In this document: piece after piece, positions 11,006 to 22,537 of the stretch
How the letters are laid out: each line of letters begins with the position of its first letter
Numbering within the stretch: the stretch's first letter is position 1
Assembly: GCA_024516035.1 (NCBI GenBank)
Contig: CM044959.1
Span: 25,361,644-25,425,643, forward strand
Reading direction: 5' to 3'
Length of the DNA: 64,000 nt
From: Bactericera cockerelli
Lineage: Eukaryota > Arthropoda > Insecta > Hemiptera > Triozidae
The notes under the pieces: model-generated
The model's database searches: none
What the model was told of the DNA's origin: nothing
What the model saw: the letters and a program-made list of their open reading frames with translations, nothing else
Translations under genes and position numbers: made by a program

Positions 11006-12807
11006 CAGAGGGCTATATTATTATAAAAACAGGAGATTATTATTATTAAATTATTTATTAACAGGACATTTATGTACAAACGAATAAGTATAAAAATAAA
11101 ATACAAATTTGAGAACAAAGTTAAAAAAAAGAGTCAAACACATAATTTCTTGGAAGTAAAAAAAAAAAAAACAAAGTTTCATCATATATGTACAGCTACT
11201 GAATGATAGGAGAATGGAAGTTTGTCAATGCACAAGCACATGCAACAATGTCCATCAATCCTATAAATTTGTTGTCAATAGATGAATGAGGTGACAGTAA
11301 ATAAAAGTGCCGAAGTCTTCCTATCACTCTTTCAACATGAATCTTAAGGGCTGCAATTTGTTTAGTGAGACAGTGAGACCTGATAAAAGAGCACCTGCAC
11401 TTTCAACACTTGGGGGTCTCATTAGCATAGCTCCCTTTTGAGTTATGTCTTTTACTACATGTTTAAAACCCCTGTTAGTCATTACCTGAATAACAGGCTC
11501 TAGTTTCTCTAGAAATCTGGATTCACATAGAATTTCTGCAACAGATGCCCTACCTCCATAGCCAGGAGAAACATAGCAGCAAGTACCATCTTAAGTGCAT
11601 CATATTAAATATTTAATTGTATTGCATTTTTTGTAATCTGAATAAGTCAAAGCTTGATTTACATTGTCACTTGGCTTTTGTATTTTTATTTCGAAACAAT
11701 CTATTATTACAAAAACTTTAGAAAACCGTGACCTAAAGGAATGGGTTGATTTAAAAAAAAAAAAAAAAAAATTGGGTTTTGGTTGGCCAGAGAAGAAAAT
11801 TTGTTGAAAAAAAAAGCCAATTTTGGTACAGTTATTCGAAACAAAGTCCCAATATAGGCAGGGGATAAATTAAAGTCTAAACCCAGAACACGGTATGGTT
11901 CATTCCAGCAATTTTTTTTTCAAACAAATGAATATATCCTGCTCTGATCATTGGCAGTGATTTTTTAAAGCATTTATTAAAAAATGTCCATTGTTAGGAA
12001 GTCCTAAGGAAAGCATAAGATTAGACTCTACTTTCCTCTTTGTATTTGGATAATTAGTTCCTAAGGATTCAGTTGATGGACTGGATCCATCAGTAGACAT
12101 GGGTTGAAAATCAGTCACAGAGACTACACTGATGAGCTTTCAATGTCTGTGTCAGTGAATATATCTTCTACTCTCAATTTTGTTTTAATGTCAGTGGTGT
12201 TTGTCAAAACATCTGCTGTAATACAAATAGCCATTATACCAGTTGTTACCATGTCTGGTTTTAAACAACAGTAAGTCTCTTTACTTCAATAATGTGGTTT
12301 CACTTGGATACCATTGTCAACATAAAATTGATGATGTCAAGCACAGGTTGATCAATATTAAAATCTATCTCCTCTCTTTCTGGTTCAATCTGTTCAGTTG
12401 CAACCTGCTTACTTTCTTGCAATGCTGATTGCACAAACTTCTCTTTTTTCCCAGGTAGTGGACAACTTGTTGGGTTTTCTTTGGACAATATTTTCCATCC
12501 GTCCTTGACAAGCAAACTTGTGTGGCACAACAACAGGCTTTAAGATCATTGGTGTTCTTGGCATCATTCTACACTTCATGCTGTTTTCTAAATAATTTTC
12601 CAACTGAAACAGATTAAAAATAAGAAGAATGTCAATAACAACAGGCAATGTTTTCATTTTTTTTGAGAGTATAAATTGATCTACATCATCTTTACAAATT
12701 CAAGCTTATCTCAAGCTTATTATGCATTATGTAAAGTATATTAAAATTGTGAATCCTATAAATTCCACAATTTTCAGTCCAAAGAATCATCAAAATTAAC
12801 ATTAAAC

Positions 12808-13397
12808 TAAAAAAAAATACACTACCAATAATGGACACAATACTTCCTTGTGACTGGTACACATTGTGGACTTGGCAATATTGAGATTTTATACTAAATC
12901 AATTGCATCTCCAAATCTTTTTAAAAATTCTCATTAAATTTGTTTAAAAAGGTAGTATGCTGTTTTTCCTACATTTTAAATACGTACCACCAAAAATTTG
13001 GTATCAGCAAGTTGAAGTTTTTGGACTTTTTTGTCCAACATTTTAGATTTTCTTAAATTTCAGAGCTAACACATATATTATTAAAAAAAAAAAACCAATT
13101 AAAAATGCACTATGTAAACCACTGTTACACATATACAAACATTATCAAAATCAGGTGTCAAGAAGTGTTTAAGTGAAGAGTTAGATGTCAGGCACGTGGT
13201 CTCTAGCTCCAAGCACCACTAGTCCAAAGTTGATGGATTTAAAATGGGACCATAATTATACAATATTTTTCTTATGGGTTTAAATTTTGTTGAAATGTGT
13301 TCAGTATTTTCTGAGATTTGAGTGATACAAGGAATGTATTTAATAGACCAACAGACAGAGACAAAACCAAAGTTGCCCAGGAGGTTATGAAAATATA
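12808..13397 (+). repeat. Dispersed repeat R1, copy B (inside the transposase intron)
   Basis: Same order of blocks as copy A: CCAATAATGGACACAATACT, then TTTTGTCCAACATTTTAGAT, GTTAGATGTCAGGCACGTGG and GCCCAGGAGGTTATGAAA. It is clearly more diverged than copy A, with small indels. Confidence 0.75.
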
Positions 13398-13491
13398 ACA
13401 AGCAATAACTACTGCAGTCATTACGTAACTTGTGCCCCTTGCTGTGAGATACTTAGATTTTTTACATAATGCACACTTTCTATGAGAGTAG

Positions 13492-13619
13492 GGGCGGAAT
13501 TAATAGACAACATCAATAACTTAAGTCGTTGGTAAGTGTCGGTTTCCATTTACAACGTCCTATCTTAAAGTACAATTGATGGCCACAGAGGTATTACAAA
13601 AACGTCTATTAATTTTCCC
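13492..13619 (-). mobile_element. Tourist-like MITE, copy 2
   Basis: 128 bp, inverted relative to the copies at 3731 and 20079. It starts GGGCGGAATTAATAGAC and ends TTAATTTTCCC. Flanking trinucleotides (TAG/TAT) are decayed from TTA. It lies inside the intron of the THAP transposase remnant, so it is a nested insertion. Confidence 0.8.
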
Positions 13620-14835
13620 TATCATTTGATTACTAAATATAAAAAATATACTCACATCAAAGTGATCTTCGCAGCAGTATGTTCCTGATGCAGCTGTCAA
13701 AAGTTGATCTCTTCTCATGATGGTACACCATAATTTCCGTTTTTCTATACCTCTGGGAATGGAGATGAAAGTTTCTTGGGTGTTTTATAAGTTGTGCTTT
13801 CGCACAGTGGCACACAACAGCTTCTGTATGTTCCTGACATGTCTAATAGCTTGTTTATTCCCTATGTAAACAAATGAAATGGATTTCGTGATTTCTTCAA
13901 AAATAAAAGTCGGAATGGCGGACAAAAAGATTTTTATCTCTTTTCACCTGTAGCCTTGCGTCATGTTGAAAGTGAAAAGAAAAGCAAATACGTGGGGACA
14001 AAGCTTAAGGAAAACTAAAATAATTGAAATCCTAATTTAAGGTAAACTTAAATACCTTATATTCAAATAATTAAAGACAAGCGAAAATTATATCTTAATT
14101 AAAACTTAGTTGGTTATCTTAGAATTTAGAATTAATAAAATTGGTCCTTAGTTATAACCAGAATGATAAACAAAATGCAGAATGTCCTGAACAATCACCG
14201 TGGGATTTCTTGCTACCTCTACCATGGGAAGATGTTATCCTAAAGTTCTAAACTATTCATCCAGTACAAAATGTCCCACTCTGAGGGAATGAAAATGCTT
14301 TGTTGAAATTTGTACTACCTATTATGCATATTAACAGTCCGAAATTACCTGTCAACTTCACAAACATCAGCTAAAAAAAATGTGAGGTAACTTGACTCTG
14401 CCCTCCTTTCACCTTTCTACCGAATGGTATTTGATGTATTTTTTCCGCCATATTTTACCATTAAAGGCGATAGTAAGTTTGAAATTTATTGAGCTGATGA
14501 GTGAGTGTGGATTGAAAGTTCTAGTTTTTCCTACGTGGATTATAGTGGAAAGTTTTTATCAAATATTTATCACATGTATTACCGGTGATATACTGACATG
14601 AGTGATATCTGATACAGACAAGTGATAAGGGTGAGACACATGTCAAACTTTTCCAATTTATTTTCCACTGGTGGAATAAATCTCGTGCTAGGAGGGCGGG
14701 GTGGAGGGGGGGGGGAGGCTTTTTTCATTACTGTAATTATTATGTTCCACCGCGGATGCAATTTATAGTTCTACTAGGTTAATGTTCCACGGGGGATTTG
14801 AGTAATAAGTATAATAAAGTTTATACCATCTGTAG

Positions 14836-15012
14836 TAACCGTGGCCGAGTGGGTAGCGGACCCAGCTGGTTCCCGCGCGTGACCCGGGTTCGAATCCCGG
14901 CAGACTCGGGATTTCACTTTATGTCAGCATTACCAGCCTTGTTAGTCAAGAGAATAGCTTTCAGGTCTCTGAACCTGTACGCCGCGGGTTCGACTTCTGT
15001 CTGGTCCTCATA
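14836..15012 (+). mobile_element. SINE-like unit with two tRNA-like heads in tandem
   Basis: The first head (14836-14910) has CCGTGGCCGAGTGGG as A-box region and GGGTTCGAATCCCGG as B-box, a very good T-arm. The second (about 14938-15012) has TAGTCAAGAGAATAGC and CGGGTTCGACTTC. The first resembles a class II (Leu/Ser-like) tRNA, but its acceptor stem does not pair, so I do not call a tRNA gene. Confidence 0.6.
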
Positions 15013-15843
15013 TTTCTAATTCTGATGCTTGTCTTTATTATGACCTGCGTTTTTATTTCTCCCACTTTGTGATGACATGCATTCAGCAGTAAGAATGAGG
15101 TAGTTATGCCATTGTTAAAGTTTGACTTACCAGTGAAATTTAAGTAACCAGGAAAGAAATTTAATGTTTGAAATTTTAATGTGGAGAATTGTAAAATATC
15201 TATCTATGCAATACATTCGGGTTCAAAGGGTAAAAAATACGTTCAAAAGAACATGTTTCCGATGTTTGTATTCTTATAATATAGGGTTATTCCCGTTCAA
15301 TAAATATACTTATTACTAATATGTATGTAAGTATCTAATAGTCCTACAAACATGTCCTGTAGGTAGCATGCCTTTTACTGTAGATAAAGGACATACTTAT
15401 AGAAAGTAAAAAATCCAAATCATACATCCAGTATAGTATACAATCCTGCATGCAGCAACGCCAAGCCTGAAAGCGCTGGAATAACATTATTCAAATGAGA
15501 CAGGGGATCATACTAGACCTACAGACTCCAACTTCTGACCCTCCAGTGCAGTCCCCAGGGACCACACGTCCATACGTTATGACTCCCAGATCATAACTTG
15601 ACAATTACTCTGCCAATTTATTCCTTTTTTCTCTCTTTTAAACCCTTGATGACTGTTTTTACTGTACCTATAAATAGACGATGGAAAAAAATAAAATGTG
15701 ATATTGTGATGCAGGGTAATTAGTAAACAAATACGAGTTTAAACCATACCTTTACATTATTACGTATACATACATATACCTATATTATCTATACATATAC
15801 ATTATAACCTATATATTCATTATTATTTAATCGTTTGATGAAA

Positions 15844-15846
<3 letters not shown>

Positions 15847-15877
<31 letters not shown>

Positions 15878-16125
15878 TGGGGTTTAACGTCGCTTTCAAC
15901 TGCCATGGTCATATCACGACGGGGGTTTTACCCTCCATTCGCAGGAAACTCACAAACCTGCTACTCACATTGACCTCACCCAGCCTGAGTGGGGCCGGGA
16001 AAAGCCAGCGTCACGAGAATTAGAATTTGAATGGTCACCCATCCAAGTCTTAACCTCGCTGGATGTCGCTTAACTTCGGTGTTCTGAAGGGAACCGGTGT
16101 ATTCAACATGCCATCGACGCTGGCT
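15847..16125 (-). mobile_element. 5S-rRNA-headed SINE, minus copy, with target duplication
   Basis: On the minus strand it starts at 16125 with GTCGATGGCATGTTGAATAC and AACACCGAAGTTAAGCGACA, a clear 5S rRNA-derived promoter head. CCAGCGAGGTTAAGACTTGG follows. The body has CAGGCTGAGTGGG-type core sequence and GAATGGAGGGTAAAACCCCC, ending with a long A run (T run 15847-15873 on plus). AAAGGATTTTT occurs at 15841 and again at 16126, a target-site duplication. Confidence 0.88.
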
Positions 16126-16444
16126 AAAGGATTTTTTTTTTTTTAATTTATCATAAAAAATAAATTATAAAAATTGGTTGGTTAAGTCGGTTAAATATGA
16201 ATAACTAATAACCAATTTTGCATAAAAATTATATATAACAACATAATTATTACTGATAAACTAATATCCCAATAGCATAATGAGACCTAAAGCCATGAGT
16301 TGCAAGAACCATGCAATTTCCCACTCATGTATGAACATTGGAGAGGGGATGAATAAGCAATGTCAGAGTCTCCCTATAAGTTCCCCCGTGGTGATTGACA
16401 GGGTCACCCCAGTGTCAATGGTGGATTTGAATAATCTGTAGGAG

Positions 16445-18255
16445 TGATGGAGAGGGAGGGATGATGAGGAGAGGAGAGAGAATAAGACAGGAGGGAAGGA
16501 AGAAAGAGAGAGAACAAGGCAGGAGGGAAGGAAGAAAGAGAGAGAATAAGGCAGGTGGGAAGGAAGAAAAGAGAGAAGATTAGGGTAGGAGCGAAGGAAA
16601 AAAGAGAGAGAATAGGGTAGGAGGGAAGGAAGAAAGAGAGAGAACAAGGCAGGAGGGAAGGAAGAAAGAGAGAGAATAAGGCAGGAGGGAAGGAAGAAAG
16701 AGAAAGAACAAGGTAGGAGGGAAAGAAGAAAGAGAGAGAATAGGGTAGGAGGGAATGAAGAAAGAGAGAGAATAGGGTAGGAGGGAAGGAAGAAAGAGAG
16801 AGAATAAGACAGGAGGGAAGGAAGAAAGAGAGAGAATAGGGTAGGAAGGAAAGAAGAAAGAGAGAAAATAAGACAGGAGGGAAGGAAGAAAGAGAGAGAA
16901 TAAGACAGGAGGGAATGAAGAAAGAGAGAGAATAGGGTAGGAGGGAAGGAAGAAAGAGAGAGAATAAGACAGGAGGGAAGGAAGAAAGAGAGAGAATAGG
17001 GTAGGAAGGAAAGAAGAAAGAGAGAAAATAAGACAGGAGGGAAGGAAGAAAGAGAGAGAATAGGGTAGGAGGGAAGGAAGAAAGAGAGAGAATAGGGTAG
17101 GAGGGAAGGAAGAAAGAGAGAGAATAGGGTAGGAGGGAAAGAAGAAAGAGAGAGAATAAGACAGGAGGGAAGAAAGAGAGAGAATAAGGCAGGAGGGAAG
17201 AAAGAGAGAAAATAAGGCAGGAGGGAAGGAAGAAAGAGAGAGAACAAGGCAGGAGGGAAGGAAGAAAGAGAGAGAACAAGGCAGGAGGGAAGGAAAGAAA
17301 GAGAGAGAATAAGGCAGGTGGGAAGGAAGAAAGAGAGAGATTAGGGTAGGAGCGAAGGAAAAAAGAGAGAGAATAGGGTAGGAGGGAAGGAAGAAAGAGA
17401 GAGAACAAGGCAGGAGGGGAAGGAAGAAAGAGAGAGAATAAGGCAGGAGGGAAGGAAGAAAGAGAAAGAACAAGGTAGGAGGGAAAGAAGAAAGAGAGAG
17501 AATAGGGTAGGAGGGAATGAAGAAAGAGAGAGAATAGGGTAGGAGGGAAGGAAGAAAGAGAGAGAATAAGACAGGAGGGAAGGAAGAAAGAGAGAGAATA
17601 GGGTAGGAAGGAAAGAAGAAAGAGAGAAAATAAGACAGGAGGGAAGGAAGAAAGAGAGAGAATAAGACAGGAGGGAAGGAAGAAAGAGAGAGAATAGGGT
17701 AGGAGGGAAGGAAGAAAGAGAGAGAACAAGGCAGGAGGGAAGGAAGAAAGAGAGAGAATATAGAGTAGGAGGGAAGGAAGAAAGAGAGAGAACAAGGCAG
17801 GAGGGAAGGAAGAAAGAGAGAGAACAAGGCAGGAGGGAAGGAAGAAAGAGAGAGAACAAGGCAGGAGGGAAGGAAGAAAGAGAGAGAATAGGGTAGGAGG
17901 GAAGGAAGAAAGAGAGAGAATATAGAGTAGGAGGGCAGGAAGAAAGAGAGAGAATAGGGTAGGAGGGAAGGAAGAAAGAGAGAGAACAAGGCAGGAGGGA
18001 AGGAAGAAAGAGAGAGAATAAGGCAGGAGGGAAGGAAGAAAGAGAAAGAACAAGGTAGGAGGGAAAGAAGAAAGAGAGAGAATAGGGTAGGAGGGAATGA
18101 AGAAAGAAAGAGAATAGGGTAGGAGGGAAGGAAGAAAGAGAGAGAACAAGGCAGGAGGGAAGGAAGAAAGAGAGAGAATAGGGTAGGAGAAATGGAAAAA
18201 AGAAAGAGAGTGAATAAGGCTGGGAGGAAGAAAGAGAGAGAGAGAGACCTAGAAA
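16445..18255 (+). repeat. Polypurine satellite, 32-bp unit, about 55 copies
   Basis: Unit GGAGGGAAGGAAGAAAGAGA plus GAGAA and a variable hexamer or so (CAAGGC, TAAGAC, TAGGGT). Almost pure purine on the plus strand. The block around AGAAAGAACAAGGTAGG recurs at 16701, 17463 and 18043, showing larger segmental duplications. Because 32 is not a multiple of 3 and stops are rare on the CT strand, long Leu/Ser/Phe/Pro open frames appear in several minus frames. They are artefacts. Confidence 0.95.
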
Positions 18256-18334
18256 AAGTCAATATGCATACTTATGCATTCTAATCAGGTTTTCATGTGA
18301 CGAGTGACGTGTAGCCTGTCTCTGTTTCCTTTGC

Positions 18335-18432
18335 TTTTCTCTCTCTTTCTATCCCGCTCTTCCTCTTACTCTTACGGTCACGACTTTTTTCTTCTGCCCC
18401 CTGGGTGCTTCCTTCTCCTCCTCGCTCCTATC

Positions 18433-18470
<38 letters not shown>

Positions 18471-18572
18471 TCTCTCTTCTTTATTCTTCTCTCTTCTCTC
18501 TCTCTCTCTCTCTCTCATTCTTCTATCTTCTTTATCTCTATTCTCTTCTCTCTCTCTCTCCTTCTTCTATCT

Positions 18573-18611
<39 letters not shown>

Positions 18612-19000
18612 TCTCTCTCTTCTTCTTCTTTCTTCTCTATCTCTCTCTCTCTCATTCTTCTATCTTCTTTATATCTCTACTCTCTCTCTCTTCTCTCTCT
18701 CTCCATTCTTCTATCTTCTTTATATCTCTATCTCTCTCTCTCTCTCTCCATTCTTCTATCTTCTTTTATCTCTATTCTCTCTCTCTCTCTCTCATGCCCT
18801 CTTCCCTTCCTCTCATCGTCTTCTTTCATTGGATTCAACTTACTTACTCTACATTTCATCTAGCGTCATGTCTCTACTACCTCTCATCGTCTACTCTCTC
18901 TTCCATGAATCTTCTATCTCTTTAATCTCTATCTCTCTCCTCTCTCTCATTCTTCTATCTCTTTATATCTCTATTCTCTCTCTCTCCTACATGCGCCGTC
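18335..19000 (+). repeat. Polypyrimidine (CT)n-rich tract
   Basis: Runs of (TC)n interrupted by CATTCTTCTATCTTCTTTAT, which recurs at irregular spacing. The strand polarity is opposite to the purine satellite that ends 80 bp earlier. Ser/Leu-rich open frames across it are artefacts. Confidence 0.93.
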
Positions 19001-20078
19001 TTCCACTTCCTCCTCATCCTCTTGCTTCCAATTGAATCAACAAATGTAATAACACATATTGTACATGCTAGGCAGTAACATGGCTCTAACATACTACGGC
19101 AGTACATACAGCAGTAACATACATACTCCGAGGAAAATCACAATATGTAGGAACCTACGGGAGATTGTACTCTCGGTATTCAGGAACAAATCTTTCTCCT
19201 GTTTCATTCAATATTTACTTAATGTCTACCTGTATGTATACAGAATTAAACCTAAAAATACAAACATGTATTATTTTCACGTATATTTTGTACTGTATAC
19301 TAAAAATATAATATGTAAATATTTGAACAAAATTTGAAAATAATGTAAGTATAAAGCTGGGTTTCCGGTTGAGCGGATACGTTGAAAGTGTTTCCTCTAC
19401 GTATAATAATTGTAAACCTACTATAGTTAATATCGACTTAGCAATTAGTCCTCAACAAGCGATCATGGTTCTGCAGTAATTTAAGCGAACTATCGTCATC
19501 GCAAATTATCGTCATCAAGTTAGACCTGTAAACTTTTTACTAAAGAAAAAGCTTTTTTATGATGTTCTAATACACGTCGTCATATCACTGTCCATTAATC
19601 AACATCACAGACCAAATGTGTGTAGGTGGATTTTGTAAGTAAGTTTTTCTAACAATTTATTATTCAGTTACCAGTAGCATTTTTTACAGAGTTAGGTTTG
19701 TAAAAAAAATCTTCAAAGAGGAAAAAAAATATGAATGAAGTACATAAAAAAATGCGTTTGATAAAAACACAAACAAAAGAGTGGGACTTTCACAAAAATC
19801 TTCGTCACACGTTTTTAAATATTAAAAAAAAAAACCTTTTAACTAAAAATATATATACTTAATGAAATTACTGAAAAAGAGAGCAGAAAAAGCTGTTAAA
19901 ATGGCTCCATTAAGTTTGAACTTTCCTCTGCCCATTAGTTTTATAGCACATATCCCTTACCCTTGAAAACAAATCGTGGAAAAAGAAAGCCTAAAAAAAT
20001 TGAACTGGCAGACTTCCAGTCTGTGCTGGACTCTTTACTTTCAATTTTCATATTATAGGTATGTGGTTTCGAATCTTA

Positions 20079-20207
20079 TGGTGGAATTAATAAACGTTTT
20101 TGTAATACCTCTGTGGCGCTAAGTCACGGACTTGCGTACTGTGTAAGATGGGAAAACCGACGCTTAGCAATAACTTGAGCTATCGAATTTGTCTATTAAT
20201 TTCGTCC
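20079..20207 (+). mobile_element. Tourist-like MITE, copy 3
   Basis: 129 bp, flanked by TTA on both sides (20076-20078 and 20208-20210). Termini TGGTGGAATTAATAAAC and the inverted TATTAATTTCGTCC are diverged from copy 1. The internal block ACCTCTGTGGCGCTAAGTCA is identical to copy 1. Confidence 0.83.
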
Positions 20208-21679
20208 TTAATATTGAAATATTTATTGAATTTATTATTCATTTTCATAGCAACATGAAAGTGCATAATAAATAATTCACCTAATTATAAATCAAGGTAC
20301 TGTCGTTTCGCGGAGAACTCCTCCGAGAAACTACAGTTTTTATAACGCTAAATATAGTTTGTATGTTTTTTGTCGTCTTGAAAAGTCCATGTTTATTAAT
20401 ATACCCATTAAATGCTTCAATAATGTACGATTATATTTTCCTTAATACATCAATTTATTCCATTTGAAACATGGAAAGGGATGATACTCTCTGTATTAGT
20501 TCTCCTAATAGATGTTGGTGTTTTATAAAATCAAATAGTGGCGTTCGTCCAACCACTTTCCAAAGCTGAATATTACATAGGGGGTGAAACTGAGATAGAG
20601 TGATGGCTAAAGGGCTGCTCCGTGTAGAAATAAAGTAATGAAGGTGAAATCTGCAATCCTATTAGGTCAACAAGGTTAATGCATTAAAGTTAAATAATGC
20701 AGTCAGTTTATTGCTGGGGAAAAGTCGTTTCGGTCAGGGTGGAAACTTGCGGAAAGCGTCTGAACTTGTGAATGATGGATGCAATTTAAATAGGGTATCC
20801 AAGTATTTACCTAAGTAATGGACCATTCACATCTTTATGCTAGAAGCTCTAATTAAATGTTTTATGAAGGTATCTTTAGTTAGAGTGGGTATTTCCTGTA
20901 ATATCCATTTCTATTGCCCTTGATTTTACTTGAATAATATTACCTATGAAACTCTGATCGCTGTCTTTTTTTTGTATAGGGCGTTCAATACCACAAATAT
21001 CTACTACATTTTATACTTCTATTGACATAATGTTTGAAGATGCAATAGTCACTAAGACATAACTTATTATAACTGTATTATAATATGTAGAATAAAATTA
21101 TATAATAATAAAAACAAAGCATTAAGTTGGTTGAGTGCTTGGACCTGATCCGAGAAGCCACAGGAAGTGGTATAATATATTAATGACCCATGTTCAAATG
21201 AACACGGAGCTATAAAAGTCGAAACCAATGCCAGGAAACAAAGAACTCTGGTTCAACAGACACCACTTAAAACAAACATCTACTTGAAATTGAACCACAC
21301 TCCTACGCAGAACACCATTAACAAAAATGGACAAGAAATTATAATTAAATTGATATCAGAAAAAACGTTTAAGATAAAATAAATATTGATATTCGTATTG
21401 ACAGTGGAGGAGTCTACTGGTAATATGTTGGAGTTCGGGTAGTGGCGGAGAAGTTAGTGATACTACATAGGTAATTTCTGAGTGCAGTGAGTGAACAATA
21501 TTTTTATTTCATTTTGTTCCTTTGTTATTTAGTTCAAAAAGTCAACAATTTTAAATGTAGTAAATAACACCAAATTAGTAGGTACTTTATGATACTAATT
21601 TCATATTGATATTACGTTTTGTAGGTAAGTGTTGACTTGTACGTCGACACTACTTGTCCATGCACAGTTTAAGATTTGA

Positions 21680-21730
21680 ATTAGAATCTACCGGAAGTCG
21701 AACTCGGGTCCTCCAGTCAGAGTGCTGATA
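21680..21730 (-). mobile_element. tRNA-like SINE B-box fragment
   Basis: On the minus strand, AGCACTCTGACTGGAGGACC is followed by GAGTTCGACTTCCGG, the anticodon-arm and T-arm part of a tRNA-like head. Only this fragment is recognisable. Confidence 0.45.
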
Positions 21731-22537
21731 GTAGATAATTATGTATTTAAATTAATATGGCTTGTGTCTACTTTCGCACTAAATTATTTGTTTTGCATTA
21801 AGATTGAGCCGGGAGAAGTACTATTTAGGCCTGTCTCCCCGTTCAAAGGGGCATAAAGACTACAACGATTCGTCCTGCCACATTTATCGGATGAAAATAT
21901 ACAAAAAAATAATATTACTTAATATTATTAAAAGAATATAATCTTTTCACAGATAAATTGAAGAAAAGTGAAATGTGTATTTCATTTTCCTGTGTCCAGT
22001 AATTTATCTGTGAAAAGATTTCAGAATTTTTGGTTTAAAATTATATATGAGTAAATAAATGAATTTAAAAAAATAGTGAGTAGTAGGTGAATGAACTTTC
22101 AAAACGAAGAAAAGGTATAACAAAAGAGGTTCATATGAATGGAAAATAATAGAAACCCACACTAAATTCAGAAAAAATGGACAGTAAAACAAAGGACCTC
22201 AGAGTTGTCTTCTTTGAAAAGGGAAGTCTGCTCCCACCGCATTCCTCTCGATGCCTGTCCGAGGAAAATTTGAAGCGGAATAAGAATAAGAAAATATTTC
22301 ATAAGAAGTGCTGGGTTGAGGAGTTTTCCTATGGAAGAAATAAACATCTAATAGACCCAAGAGAAAGATAATACAGAGAAATAGCTCGAGATATGAGGGA
22401 AGGGAGTGGGGTGGTGAAGACGAATAAAGAAAAGATGAAGGATGGGAGGAAGAAGAAGTAAAATAACTTTACATGGAATGTATTCTCCCACAGATAGCCT
22501 GCCTCCTCCTGCACCTTCTGTCTTCGTTCCCTACTCC

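Larger units (their letters stand above)
11196..13820 (-). pseudogene. Decayed THAP-domain DDE transposase (DDE_Tnp_4 type)
   Basis: Read right to left. A THAP zinc-finger exon (about 13820-13656) has CVPLC, then a frameshift, then FISIPRGIEKRKLWC and CCEDHFD, ending at donor GTGAGT. It joins in frame to an acceptor at 12604 and LENYLENSMKC..MILKPVVVPHKF, the end of a THAP domain. Further on come LGLDFNLSPAYIGTLFR, FSKVFVIIDCFEIKIQKPS, YVSPGYGGRAS, VMTNRGF and LKIHVERVIGRLR, ending at a stop at 11196. This order is that of DDE_Tnp_4 transposases (Harbinger-like). The usual Asp of MADRGF is Asn, and there are several stops and frameshifts, so it is inactive. Its intron holds repeat R1 copy B and a Tourist-like MITE. 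Confidence 0.82.

Noticed and set aside
14836..14910. Possible Leu/Ser-type tRNA gene
   Set aside because: The B-box is excellent, but the acceptor stem does not pair and the sequence continues as a SINE-like body.
16040..16125. Possible 5S rRNA gene on the minus strand
   Set aside because: Only the 5' two-thirds resembles 5S; it runs into a SINE body with A tail and target duplication.
16363..18262. Long minus-strand open frames (up to 581 codons) rich in Leu, Ser, Phe and Pro
   Set aside because: They are the CT strand of a 32-bp purine satellite, which lacks stops in several frames. No unique sequence or codon bias is present.
18304..19035. Plus-strand Ser/Leu open frames of 243 and 152 codons
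   Set aside because: Low-complexity (CT)n tract; the frames differ only in phase of the same repeat.
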